Below are positions 43,901 to 52,310 of a stretch of DNA of 64,000 bases, one piece after another. Made by a program: the position numbers and the translations under genes. The stretch comes from RHLJ01 sp965212165 (lineage in GTDB: Bacteria > Bacteroidota > Rhodothermia > Balneolales > Balneolaceae), in NCBI GenBank assembly GCA_965212165.1, contig OZ243096.1, positions 1,426,001-1,490,000 on the forward strand, written 5' to 3'. Every line of letters starts with the position of its first letter. The first letter of the stretch is position 1. The notes beneath the pieces were generated by a model. It did not search any database and was not told the DNA's origin. It worked only from the letters and a program-made list of their open reading frames with translations.

Positions 43901-44734
43901 ATATAATACATCTAAGTTTGGAAGTACTGCTAATGAAATAGGGTTTACTGGATTATTATCAACTACAGTAACTTGAAACTTTTCATCATCTGTACCAACA
44001 TATTGTCCTTGTACATCACCACTAGCGTATAAAATACCGCCGAGAATATGGTTAATGAAATTTGGTTCTGAATAGCTTGCCTCTGTATGCCCACCACCAG
44101 TATACCAAGAGCGTCCTCCGCCGTAATCATGAAGCCAAGCAATTGGGTGATCATAGCCCATATTTCCACCTGTATAAGTAGATTCATCAAGGGTCATTAA
44201 CACATGAACATCACCTCTTGGGTTTTCTTGGTAATTATACCACTCATCTGTTCGAACCCAGTAATCTGGCAAGAAAGAAGTAGAAGGATGGACCTTATCA
44301 GCTACTTCAATAGTTGCTGTTGGAGTTCCGGGAGGATGACTTTCGAAATATGCACCCACCAATCCGCCATACCATTCCCAATTATACTCAGTATCTGAGG
44401 CAGCGTGGATTCCTACATAGCCTTTACCACGACTTATATATTCTTCAAATGCCGCTTGTTGATCAGAGTTAAGAACATCACCAGTTGTACTTAAAAAGAT
44501 TACCGCGTCATATTGGAGTAGATTTTCTAAGGTAAACATTGAAGCATCCTCAGTTGCATCAACTTCAAAGTCATTATCTAATCCAAGTTGTTGAATAGCA
44601 GCTATCCCATTTGGTATTGAACTATGTCTAAAGCCCTCTGTTTTTGAAAACACTAACACTTTAAAAGTGTGAGCAAATGAAATGCTAGGAATTAAAATTA
44701 TCGAGAATAGTAATAGTGAAATTTTACGTAGCAT
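40967..44734 (-). CDS. ThuA / PQQ-type sugar dehydrogenase / PKD / CBM / PA14 fusion, type IX-secreted
   Basis: A 1255-aa secreted protein. Signal peptide (1-21), ThuA domain (~22-235; FSKTEGFRHSS, then GYVGIHAASDTEYNWEWYG), glucose/sorbosone dehydrogenase-like beta-propeller (~250-665; GLIGVVLDPDFETN, ATGDNSNPFADGW, NPYRMA, GGNFGWPYC), PKD domain (~681-770), a His-rich stretch (GHDDHSHGAGP), a carbohydrate-binding module-6-like domain (~881-1010), PA14 (~1025-1150) and a type IX sorting domain at the C-terminus (NYPNPFNPTTQIEF). It probably oxidises or binds sugars released outside the cell. Its neighbour is a GH81 glucanase on the same strand, and both end in near-identical sorting domains. 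Confidence 0.88.
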   Translation of the reverse strand: MLRKISLLLFSIILIPSISFAHTFKVLVFSKTEGFRHSSIPNGIAAIQQLGLDNDFEVDATEDASMFTLENLLQYDAVIFLSTTGDVLNSDQQAAFEEYISRGKGYVGIHAASDTEYNWEWYGGLVGAYFESHPPGTPTATIEVADKVHPSTSFLPDYWVRTDEWYNYQENPRGDVHVLMTLDESTYTGGNMGYDHPIAWLHDYGGGRSWYTGGGHTEASYSEPNFINHILGGILYASGDVQGQYVGTDDEKFQVTVVDNNPVNPISLAVLPNLDVLYIERGGTIKLKNNASGVIEIAGTIDVFDGFEDGLIGVVLDPDFETNSWVYFFYSPNSENEQRVSRFDFVDNEIVPSSEKILLEIPTQRSECCHSGGDMEFDNHGHLFIATGDNSNPFADGWAPIDERAGRQPWDAQRTSANTQDLRGKILRIKPEDDGTYTIPEGNLFASSADGKEEIYVMGTRNPYRMAISQQTGELVWGEVGPDSRENSATRGPVGYDEFNRTKTGGNFGWPYCIANNLPYVDFNYATGVSGSNFNCSAPINESPNNTGAVNLPPAKPAWLYYTYGFTPERPEFEEGNRTAIAGGFFEFDPLNTETGGFPQYYDSTLFILEWTRNWIKEVRYDKDGNLLQINPFLDDLVLNRPIDMQFGPDGAMYVIEWGTGFGGGNEDARIIKIDYVENLGNRAPQAFLQASKTSGSIPLEVDFSAALSSDPDADFLSYSWDFNGDDIEDDSTASPSYTFTEAGSYLVTVIVSDPDGASSVDQIQIVAGNTAPVVTIDYPVNGGFYIEGDAIEYKVSVTDEEQGSIGNGIECSAIETEPSIGHDDHSHGAGPSNGCEGEFLTVSHGDGPDNVFYVFNASFEDNGGGASTPITGNALTVLQPKLKQAEHALELFDVQLEATGDFLGGGQNVGFVNNGSALKFGPMNFENIEFLTVRYASAGNPAKVDVRIDDINGPIIASLETIVTGDWQSYDYFTTDIDNPGGTHDVYFVFTNPTNPGGIGNFNWFEFHGQGVAKTNSDSLKGLTATYFSNNDFTGDKVIRKEPMVAWDYGIGIPVSGISRNDFSVRWEGEVESPTTGNYRFSTNTVNGSAKVFIDGIQVTSGTQVAMTQGVKKEIKVEYIHTTGDAGMRLSWSGPNPTNVIHYNYLTPDIEALSVSNEISEIETEIPTELKLSQNYPNPFNPTTQIEFSLPENGNVQLRIFNVVGQTVQLLVDEVRNQGNHSVTFDASGLSSGVYFYQLEFEGMIISNKMLLMK

Positions 44735-44748
44735 ATATTTCGAAATAT
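44735..44748. promoter_or_regulatory. Perfect 14-bp palindrome ATATTTCGAAATAT touching the ThuA start codon
   Basis: The palindrome ends at the base next to the start codon, in the 5' leader, so a bound protein would block translation or transcription. A second dyad, GAGAAC-N8-GTTCTC, is at 44767-44786. Both lie in the 124-nt gap between the GH81 stop and this gene. Confidence 0.4.
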
Positions 44749-44858
44749 TAGGTAGATAATAAATATGAGAACGATATTTAGTTCTCTAATTACATATTAG
44801 TTAATAGTTATTCTTATGAATTAATTTCAATACTAAATGATGAAAGTAGGAATTGAAC

Positions 44859-47800
44859 CTACTTCATCAGTAGCATCTTGTTAGAAAGTACATTTCCATC
44901 AAATTCGAGTTGATAAAAATAAACTCCACTAGATAATCCAGATGCATCAAAAGTAACAGAGTAGCGTCCTTTTGTTTTAACACCATCAAGAAGTACGCCT
45001 ACTTTTTGCCCAAGCATATTAAAGACTTGGAGTTTTACATCACCTGATGAAGGGATGCTAAAATTAATCTGTGTACTTGGGTTAAATGGATTAGGGTAGT
45101 TTTGCGCTAAACTGAATTCAGAAGGTAAACTAGATTCAAGTTCAGAGGAAACCTCATTAGATTTTTCAACAACAATATTGCTAAAGCTGAAGAGCCAATT
45201 ATTTTTCTCTGAACCAAAGTCTGTATCAAATTCAAAGCGCATAATATGAGTTCCTTCTTCTAAGTATACAGGATCAACCTCGAAAGGCTGGAAATTGATA
45301 AAACTACCTGTCCCAGTTACTGCTTTTTTTCCACTTATATCAACATTATCGACAAATAAAGTGAAATTCCCGAAACCAGGAACCGTAGCGAAATTGGGTT
45401 TGATAATATAATTTCCTTCTTCTTCCACTTTAAAAGTGTATTCGATCCATTCACTAGCTACAACCCAGTAAACGTGTGTTGTTCCACCATCTCCACTAAG
45501 ATCGACACCTTCATCAGGTCGATACAGTAAGCCTACATTTTCAGAATCTACATCATGATATGCTATGCCTTCTCCGCCTTCATCAAAATTTCTAGCTTGA
45601 ATAGTTCCTGGAACAGTAACAGGTGTGCCACCAAATGGTGTACCATTTGGGAGAACCTCAATTTGTACACTGTCTTTAGAAATTAATCCATCAGTATTAG
45701 ATACAGATAAACGAATAGTATATTCACCAACTTCTGTGAAAGTGAATGAGGTGTCTTGAGCTGAGCTTATGCCTAAACCTGCAAAATCCCAATCAAAACT
45801 TAGATCCAATTCATTACGATCGAAGCTATTACTTGCATCGAATTGAATTGTAAGTGGTGATTTTCCACTGGTTTTATTCGCAGTTAACAATACAACAGGA
45901 GCATTTGGATTATTTTGCTCTGTAGTCTCTGTATGCATTGAACCAGCGGGAACAGTCATCGAATATCCGTCAGAAAATGTAACCAAACGATCAGTGGTAA
46001 TGGCATTATACGCTATGTACGTTTTGTCGTTTCCTTTTTTGAAAACGGCATATGTTGGAATGTCGGCAGTAACCGATGCATCAACATGTCCCATTCTTTT
46101 CATATTGTATAACCAATGCATGGTAAAAGGTTGAGATAAACCATTAAATACCTCGTCATGATTATCATAATCGAGCGTTGGAGATTCAGCGAGGTAATAT
46201 GTTAATGCTTGATTTGGATCAGACATTGACAGATATAACCAAAACAAATCTTTCCATAATTTTGGCTGTCCACTTCCTTCATCTACTATTTCATTATAAT
46301 TTTCAATAACATAATCTGGATGTCTACCAAGGTAAAGAGACCCACTTGTAATTGGGAGTAGGTTAATACCATGTACAAATTCAGGATCTCCACCAAACCA
46401 AGTTGCATGAACCCCTTTTGAACCCCAGACCATTGCAATTGCTTCATGTGGATAATCATCTGGGAAAACGACATCATCAACATCAAACCAATACTGTTCT
46501 ACGGCCGTTGTTTCTGTTGCATATAGGAAAATCCCCATATCACGAACTTCGGTTTGTCCAGTAACTTCACCCCAGAGAACAACTGCTGAAGCAAAATTCA
46601 TAGATTCAGAACTTGATTCCTGATTATTTCCTTCAGCGAAATCGCCATGACCAGCCGCCCAGGAATGACCAGCGTAAATATCATAAGATCTTAAAAATGG
46701 AAATAAAGGATCATTACGATCCCAATTATTAGCATCACGGATAAGCATGTTTACCATACCTCCCCAATTTTCTTGTGTAGCCCATGTTGGATCAAATTGA
46801 GCAATAGTAGCAGCACTTGCTATAGCATAGCTTGCATGAAAATGATGGTCATTAATTTGATTATCTGCCCCATAACCAGATGGATAACCTGTCAAAACAT
46901 CCCAATTTTCGTTATAAGAATACTCTTGATCTCCACCAACGGTAAACCAATCCTCAAGTCGTGTTTTTAATGCGGTAAGAAAATAATCACGTTCAGTGGT
47001 AAGTCCCATTTGATCCGCTATATGAACTAGGTTTGCAAATCGTGCCATTGCTTTACCATTTTCATAAGAAGGTCCAACGTCTAATGTTTCATTTCCAGCA
47101 TCAGATACTAAACTTTTTAAAACATCTGGATTATAATCTCCTTGATTTGGTAATGTTGGTATAACACCTTGGAATTTCATTGTAGTTGAAAATGAATTAC
47201 CCGTAATTACTTTCATTTCACCTCTTGGAGAAACGTAAGTATAATCAGCAAGTGTTTCGTTTACGTACATCCATTGATGCCGATAAAGTGCAGATATAGT
47301 TTCGTTAACGTTACCTTCTGCTGAATCCTTTAGTGTAGTTTCATAATTATATGTAGAAGTAAGTGTGGAAGTTGATTCATCATATTCCCAATCAATCATA
47401 CTATTAGTTATAAATGCATAAGCATGAGATTTAAATTCGTCTAAAGTCGCTTGAGAATTATCAGGAAGGAGAGCAACTGATAAATAATTCTTACCATTTA
47501 AATCTGTAGTATAAGTACTTCCAGTTGTCCAGTTTGAACCAGTTGGAGCAAAAATTCCATAATGTCTTCCGTCGACTGAAACACCTAATACTCCGTTTTC
47601 ATTAAACCACACCGTTGGATTATTGTTGAAATTGACGGCTGCATCTCCACCATTAACTTCGAAGTAAACGAAGGGTAATCCGTGCCCTAATGTAGCATAT
47701 AATGATTTATCACCATCCAGCCATTCTGCTGTTACTGTCCAGTCATCATATCTGAATGTTTCTGTTTTTGATGAATTTAAGCCAGATACACCAACTGTCA

Positions 47801-48191
47801 TTTGTGCTACGTATGGAAAAAGAAAGTCAGTTCCAGGTGCAGCAGTTGCAAAAACATGTTGAGAAGTATACCCTAGTTCCAAACCTGAACTTTTTGCTTC
47901 CATTGATAATGGATGTGCAATTAGTTTTCCTGAATATTGATTACTAAAGAATGGATAGATTAAACTGCTCCAAAAATCATTTGTTTGTACCCTTTGATCA
48001 AATGAATCAGAAACTTTTGGTAGAACATTTTGACCAGCAAAATTTTGTGGACCTATTTCTCCAGATGGGAGAGTTGTCGAGTAACTACCTTTTCCAACAG
48101 TTACAGTTTGAGCTTGTGTTTGTACCCCAAATAGTAGAATTGTAACAAAGAATAGGAGAGAACAAGTAATAGAATTAATGAAATAACGCAT
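44859..48191 (-). CDS. GH81 endo-beta-1,3-glucanase with PKD, CBM and type IX sorting domain
   Basis: A 1110-aa secreted enzyme. Signal peptide (1-27), GH81 domain (~50-735) with FWSSLIYPFFSNQYSGKLIAHP, NDHHFHASYAI, YAGHSWAAGHGDFAEGNNQESSSE (catalytic Glu region ~515-530) and YATETTAVEQYWFD. A PKD domain (~750-850), a CBM6/35-like domain (~865-1010) and a C-terminal sorting domain follow (NYPNPFNPSTQINFSIP, SGVYFYQLEF). GH81 enzymes hydrolyse internal beta-1,3 links, e.g. in laminarin or callose. No SusC/SusD transporter pair is in the window. The gene sits upstream of the sugar-dehydrogenase fusion on the same strand, so the two probably form one unit. Confidence 0.92.
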   Translation of the reverse strand: MRYFINSITCSLLFFVTILLFGVQTQAQTVTVGKGSYSTTLPSGEIGPQNFAGQNVLPKVSDSFDQRVQTNDFWSSLIYPFFSNQYSGKLIAHPLSMEAKSSGLELGYTSQHVFATAAPGTDFLFPYVAQMTVGVSGLNSSKTETFRYDDWTVTAEWLDGDKSLYATLGHGLPFVYFEVNGGDAAVNFNNNPTVWFNENGVLGVSVDGRHYGIFAPTGSNWTTGSTYTTDLNGKNYLSVALLPDNSQATLDEFKSHAYAFITNSMIDWEYDESTSTLTSTYNYETTLKDSAEGNVNETISALYRHQWMYVNETLADYTYVSPRGEMKVITGNSFSTTMKFQGVIPTLPNQGDYNPDVLKSLVSDAGNETLDVGPSYENGKAMARFANLVHIADQMGLTTERDYFLTALKTRLEDWFTVGGDQEYSYNENWDVLTGYPSGYGADNQINDHHFHASYAIASAATIAQFDPTWATQENWGGMVNMLIRDANNWDRNDPLFPFLRSYDIYAGHSWAAGHGDFAEGNNQESSSESMNFASAVVLWGEVTGQTEVRDMGIFLYATETTAVEQYWFDVDDVVFPDDYPHEAIAMVWGSKGVHATWFGGDPEFVHGINLLPITSGSLYLGRHPDYVIENYNEIVDEGSGQPKLWKDLFWLYLSMSDPNQALTYYLAESPTLDYDNHDEVFNGLSQPFTMHWLYNMKRMGHVDASVTADIPTYAVFKKGNDKTYIAYNAITTDRLVTFSDGYSMTVPAGSMHTETTEQNNPNAPVVLLTANKTSGKSPLTIQFDASNSFDRNELDLSFDWDFAGLGISSAQDTSFTFTEVGEYTIRLSVSNTDGLISKDSVQIEVLPNGTPFGGTPVTVPGTIQARNFDEGGEGIAYHDVDSENVGLLYRPDEGVDLSGDGGTTHVYWVVASEWIEYTFKVEEEGNYIIKPNFATVPGFGNFTLFVDNVDISGKKAVTGTGSFINFQPFEVDPVYLEEGTHIMRFEFDTDFGSEKNNWLFSFSNIVVEKSNEVSSELESSLPSEFSLAQNYPNPFNPSTQINFSIPSSGDVKLQVFNMLGQKVGVLLDGVKTKGRYSVTFDASGLSSGVYFYQLEFDGNVLSNKMLLMK

Positions 48192-48223
48192 TAGTAATTT
48201 TAAAAAATAGGATTAACTAGTTA

Positions 48224-48242
48224 AGCTACTTTAAAAGTGGCT
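48224..48242. promoter_or_regulatory. Imperfect dyad in the GH81/transporter intergenic region
   Basis: AGCTACTT (48224-48231) and AAGTGGCT (48235-48242), paired with one G-U mismatch, about 33 nt upstream of the GH81 start. It could be an operator for the divergent pair. Support is weak. Confidence 0.25.
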
Positions 48243-48350
48243 AATATTCAGAGATAAAATTTCTCATTAAATGAAATTTTCACAATAGTATTTGTTGCTA
48301 ATGGGTAGCCTTAGTATCATTGATTCTTATCAAGAAAATGAAGGACAGAT

Positions 48351-50597
48351 TTGAAAAAAGGTTCATCAGCAAAGATTGAACATACGATAGAAGCTAAAGA
48401 AGGTGGCTTGGGAACATTTGGAGGGGTTTATACACCTTCGATTCTTACCATTCTTGGTGTAATAATGTACCTGAGATTTGGTTGGGTAGTAGGGAATGTT
48501 GGACTCATGGGTAGTCTCATTATAGTAACACTTGCTACATCTATAACTTTTTTAACTAGCCTTTCTGTTGCTGCAATAGCAACCGATCAGCGAGTAAGGA
48601 TTGGTGGAGCTTATTATATGATAAGCCGTTCCTTGGGGATTGAATCTGGAGGTGCTATTGGGATTCCGCTATATATTGCTCTAGCTCTTTCAGTAGCGCT
48701 ATATGTTGTTGGTTTTGCGGAAAGTGTGGTTGGTGTTTTCCCAAACTTAAGCATTCAATGGGTAGGGTTAATAACAACTATTGGGGTCACAGCCTTAGCT
48801 TTAGTCTCTGCAAAAGCCGCGATTAGAGCTCAATATTTTATAATGGTAGCAATTGTTGTGTCACTAATTTCCCTAGTTTTTGGAAACCCTATTGAAACCT
48901 CAGTTACATCTGAAATTGCATCTACAGTTACCTCTAATAAAGAATCATTTTGGGTAGTCTTCGCTGTTTTTTTTCCAGCAGTTACTGGAATAATGGCTGG
49001 TGTAAATATGTCTGGAGATTTAAAAGATCCAACCAAGTCAATACCATTCGGGACTTTTGCTGCTATCGGAACAGGTTATGTGATTTACATAGGATTGGTA
49101 ATTATTCTTGCCTTAAGAGCGACGCCATATGAATTGATATCAGATCCATTGATAATGAGGAAGATGGCGTTTTGGGGTGATGCTATTTTATTAGGAGTTT
49201 GGGGTGCTACTTTATCAAGTGCTGTGGGGAGTATTTTAGGAGGTCCTAGAGTTCTTCAGGCTCTAGCTAAAGACAAAATATTACCGAACTGGCTTTCCTG
49301 GTTAGGAAAAGGAAGTGGTGACGATGAAGAGCCTAGACTAGGCACAATATTTACAATGGCTGTGGCTCTCATTGCCGTTTGGTTTGGTGATCTGAATTTA
49401 ATAGCACCAATTCTTTCCATGTTTTTTTTAACAACATATGGTGTAATTAATCTAGCAGCAGGAATTGAAAAGCTTCTGGATAGCCCATCTTATAGGCCAA
49501 CTTTTAAAGTGCATTGGAGCATTTCGATATTAGGGGCACTTGGTTGTTTTTCAGTAATGTTACTTATAAACCTAACGGCAACATTAATAGCTCTCATTTT
49601 TGTTGGTATTATTTTCTTTTGGTTAGAGCGTCGAGAACTTACCTCCGTATGGGGAAATGTGAAAAACGGGTTACTCATGGCAGTAATTCGTGAAGCTTTA
49701 CTAAAAGTAAATGACGATTTTGAACCAAAAACGTGGAGGCCAAGACCTTTGGTATTGTCTGGTTCACCTAAGAAAAGATGGCACCTAATCGATTTTGCCA
49801 ACTCGCTAACGCACAATAGAGGAATTCTTGTAGTTGCTACGGTTTTGAAAAGTGAGCATATAGAACATCAGCGACTCGAAAGGATGGAGTACGATTTAGG
49901 CAATTTTCTAAAGAAAAGAGCGGTTGAAGCACTTGTAAAAGTTGTTTCTTCAGATAATCCATTTATTGGTTCAGTTAGATTAGTTGAGGCCTATGGGCTT
50001 GGTAAGTTAGTGCCAAATACTATTGTATTAGGTGGGAGTGAAAATCCTGATATACGTGAAGACTATTGTAATATGATTCGAAGCTTCTATAATATGAAAA
50101 GGAATGTGATTCTGATTCATGGTGGAGAGGAAGATTTTAATGATGGAGTACCAGTTTCATCAAAAAGAAGAAGAATCGATTTATGGTGGGGTGGATTCAA
50201 GGGTAATGGTGGGCTCATGATGATTTTGGTTTATATGCTCCAGAACAGTATTTCTTGGAAAGATGCAGATGTGCATTTAAAAATTATTGTTGAACTAGAA
50301 GATGCTGTAGATGAGATTCGAAGTAATATGTTAGCGATTGTTGATCAAATTCGTTTTGATGCCGAAATTGATATTATCATATCAAATGGACGTCCATTTC
50401 CGGAGATTTTTAAACAGAGTTCAAAAGATGCAGATCTTATATTATTAGGAATGGCCAACCCCGGAAAGGATTTCACTAAATATTATGAGAATATGCTTTT
50501 GCAAAGCGAAGATATGCCAACTACGGTTTTTGTTTTAGCAGGTCAGGATATTTCCTTTGGTGAGGTATTAATACCAAAAGATACAATGGTAGACTGA
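48351..50597 (+). CDS. Cation-chloride cotransporter-like permease (SLC12/APC superfamily)
   Basis: A 748-aa protein with about 12 TM helices (~20-460) and a soluble C-terminal region (~470-748). The start of TM1 (LGTFGGVYTPSILTILGVIMYLRFGWVVG) is diagnostic of the Na-K-Cl / amino-acid permease CCC group, as are GGAYYMISRSLGIESGGAIG and FAVFFPAVTGIMAGVNMSGDLKDP. The C-terminal half resembles the conserved regulatory domain of eukaryotic NKCC/KCC proteins. Start is TTG at 48351 with AAGGAC upstream; the ATG at 48338 is in another frame. Substrate is probably cations plus chloride, but amino acids cannot be ruled out. Gene is divergent from GH81. Confidence 0.88.
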   Translation: MKKGSSAKIEHTIEAKEGGLGTFGGVYTPSILTILGVIMYLRFGWVVGNVGLMGSLIIVTLATSITFLTSLSVAAIATDQRVRIGGAYYMISRSLGIESGGAIGIPLYIALALSVALYVVGFAESVVGVFPNLSIQWVGLITTIGVTALALVSAKAAIRAQYFIMVAIVVSLISLVFGNPIETSVTSEIASTVTSNKESFWVVFAVFFPAVTGIMAGVNMSGDLKDPTKSIPFGTFAAIGTGYVIYIGLVIILALRATPYELISDPLIMRKMAFWGDAILLGVWGATLSSAVGSILGGPRVLQALAKDKILPNWLSWLGKGSGDDEEPRLGTIFTMAVALIAVWFGDLNLIAPILSMFFLTTYGVINLAAGIEKLLDSPSYRPTFKVHWSISILGALGCFSVMLLINLTATLIALIFVGIIFFWLERRELTSVWGNVKNGLLMAVIREALLKVNDDFEPKTWRPRPLVLSGSPKKRWHLIDFANSLTHNRGILVVATVLKSEHIEHQRLERMEYDLGNFLKKRAVEALVKVVSSDNPFIGSVRLVEAYGLGKLVPNTIVLGGSENPDIREDYCNMIRSFYNMKRNVILIHGGEEDFNDGVPVSSKRRRIDLWWGGFKGNGGLMMILVYMLQNSISWKDADVHLKIIVELEDAVDEIRSNMLAIVDQIRFDAEIDIIISNGRPFPEIFKQSSKDADLILLGMANPGKDFTKYYENMLLQSEDMPTTVFVLAGQDISFGEVLIPKDTMVD

Positions 50598-50779
50598 GTC
50601 TTCTCAATTGCTACTAATACATGGTAAAAATCATAATAGTTTTACCTTACTAAATATCCTAAAATTATGTATTCGATCATATAATCTTATGAATTCGTAT
50701 GTATTCCAATTTGTCTTATGTGATGATAAATGTATAGATTAAGCATTTACTTTCAGTGCTTAACTTTACTATTAAAATT

Positions 50780-51766
50780 ATGATTTCAACTCCACAATAC
50801 GAACAAATACCCTACCGAAAATGTGGGAATAGCGGTCTTTATCTTCCTGCTATGTCTTTGGGGCTTTGGCATAATTTTGGGGGACAACAAACTCCAGAAA
50901 AAGCGGATGCCATGCTTATTAAAGCTTTTGAAATGGGGATCACACATTTTGACTTAGCTAACAATTACGGACCACCTCCAGGAAGTGCTGAGGAGCAATT
51001 CGGGCGAGCTCTTAAAACGATATTTCAGGGAAAAAGAGACGAATTAATTATTTCAAGTAAAGCTGGCTATGGTATGTGGCCAGGTCCATATGGTGATGGA
51101 GGTTCTCGTAAGTTTTTGATTTCAAGTTGCGATCAAAGCTTAAAGAGAATGGGACTCGAATATGTAGATATATTCTATCATCATCGCCCTGATTATGATA
51201 CTCCACTGGAAGAAAGTATGAGGGCTTTAGAGCAGATTATTCGTTCAGGGAAAGCATTATATGCTGGGATATCAAATTATCCGGCCGACCGAGCTAAAGA
51301 AGCTATTCAGATGTTAAAATCATGGGGTGTTCCTATAGTTATTCATCAACCGATGTATAGTATGTTTTCACGTGAACCAGAAAAAGAAGGTTTGTTTGAT
51401 GTACTTCTAGAAGAAGGTATAGGTAGTATTCCATTTTCACCTCTCGCACAAGGTTTATTAACCAATAAGTACATTCATGGTATTCCTGAAAAATCAAGAA
51501 TAGCAGATCCTGATGGTTTTCTTCAAAAAGAAGCTTTAAGCGACAAAGTGCTTAAAAAGATAAAAGACCTGAATGCAATTGCTGAGTCGAGAGGACAAAG
51601 CTTAGCACAACTTGCATTAGTTTGGGTACTTCGTCTTCCTGCGGTTACTACAGCATTAATTGGCATAAGTAGCATCAAACAACTTGAGGATAATTTAGCG
51701 GCACTTGATAACTTAGATTTATCTAAAGAAGAAGAATTGAAGATCGAAGAGATTCTGAAAGACTAA
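50780..51766 (+). CDS. Aldo/keto reductase, YghZ (L-glyceraldehyde 3-phosphate reductase)-like
   Basis: A 328-aa TIM-barrel NADPH oxidoreductase. The Asp-Tyr-Lys-His catalytic set is visible in HFDLANNYGPPPGSAEEQFG, SSKAGYGMWPGPYG and DIFYHHRPD. The MRALEQIIRSGKALYAGISNY and SIPFSPLAQGLLTNKY segments follow the YghZ/AKR14 pattern. The frame also opens at a GTG at 50756, but ATG at 50780 (MISTPQYEQIPYRKCGNSG) matches relatives. The next gene starts 12 nt after its stop. Expected role is reduction of small aldehydes such as methylglyoxal or L-glyceraldehyde 3-phosphate. Confidence 0.92.
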   Translation: MISTPQYEQIPYRKCGNSGLYLPAMSLGLWHNFGGQQTPEKADAMLIKAFEMGITHFDLANNYGPPPGSAEEQFGRALKTIFQGKRDELIISSKAGYGMWPGPYGDGGSRKFLISSCDQSLKRMGLEYVDIFYHHRPDYDTPLEESMRALEQIIRSGKALYAGISNYPADRAKEAIQMLKSWGVPIVIHQPMYSMFSREPEKEGLFDVLLEEGIGSIPFSPLAQGLLTNKYIHGIPEKSRIADPDGFLQKEALSDKVLKKIKDLNAIAESRGQSLAQLALVWVLRLPAVTTALIGISSIKQLEDNLAALDNLDLSKEEELKIEEILKD

Positions 51767-51778
51767 AAACAAAGAAAA

Positions 51779-52288
51779 ATGAAAAAATCAGCACTTTTAT
51801 TCTTAATCTCTTTTTTGTTGATTAACAATGCTGTTGCGCAATATGAAGATGATGTAAAATCAATCGATTCCATTATCGAAGCACTCTATGCTTCAATTTC
51901 AGGGGATGCCGGAGTTGAAAGAGATTGGGATCGTTTTCGAAATCTGTTTATAGAAGGAGCGATGTTAACTCCAACTTTCCAGAATCAAGATGATAATGTT
52001 TCTTTTATCAGGTGGACTCCCGAAGAGTACATAGAAACAGCGGGAGCTAGTTTAAAAAGAGATGGTTTTCATGAAGATGAAATATCAAGAGAAATTGATA
52101 CCTACCGATATATAACTCAGGTTTTTAGTACCTATCAATCGAAGCGAACCAAAGATGGCGAAGTTTTTACACGAGGAATAAATAGTATTCAGCTTTTAAA
52201 TGATGGAAATCGTTGGTGGGTAGTTTCAGTCTTTTGGTCCTCTGAAAATGATGAATTTCCTATTCCAGATATCTATTTAAAAAATTAA
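51779..52288 (+). CDS. Secreted NTF2-like protein of unknown function
   Basis: A 169-aa protein with a signal peptide (cleavage near AVAQYE, residue ~21). The mature chain (DVKSIDSIIEALYASISGDAG, a DWDRFRNLFIEGAMLTP helix, then RYITQVFSTYQSK and GINSIQLLNDGNRWWVVSVFW) has the helix-helix-beta layout of NTF2/SnoaL-like proteins. That assignment is by pattern only. It starts 12 nt after the aldo/keto reductase stop and is likely co-transcribed with it. Function is unknown. Confidence 0.68.
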   Translation: MKKSALLFLISFLLINNAVAQYEDDVKSIDSIIEALYASISGDAGVERDWDRFRNLFIEGAMLTPTFQNQDDNVSFIRWTPEEYIETAGASLKRDGFHEDEISREIDTYRYITQVFSTYQSKRTKDGEVFTRGINSIQLLNDGNRWWVVSVFWSSENDEFPIPDIYLKN

Positions 52289-52310
52289 CTGATCATCCAT
52301 CCAATCCAAG

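Noticed and set aside
50756..50779. GTG start for the aldo/keto reductase
   Set aside because: The extra eight residues are not typical of the family; the ATG at 50780 matches known N-termini.
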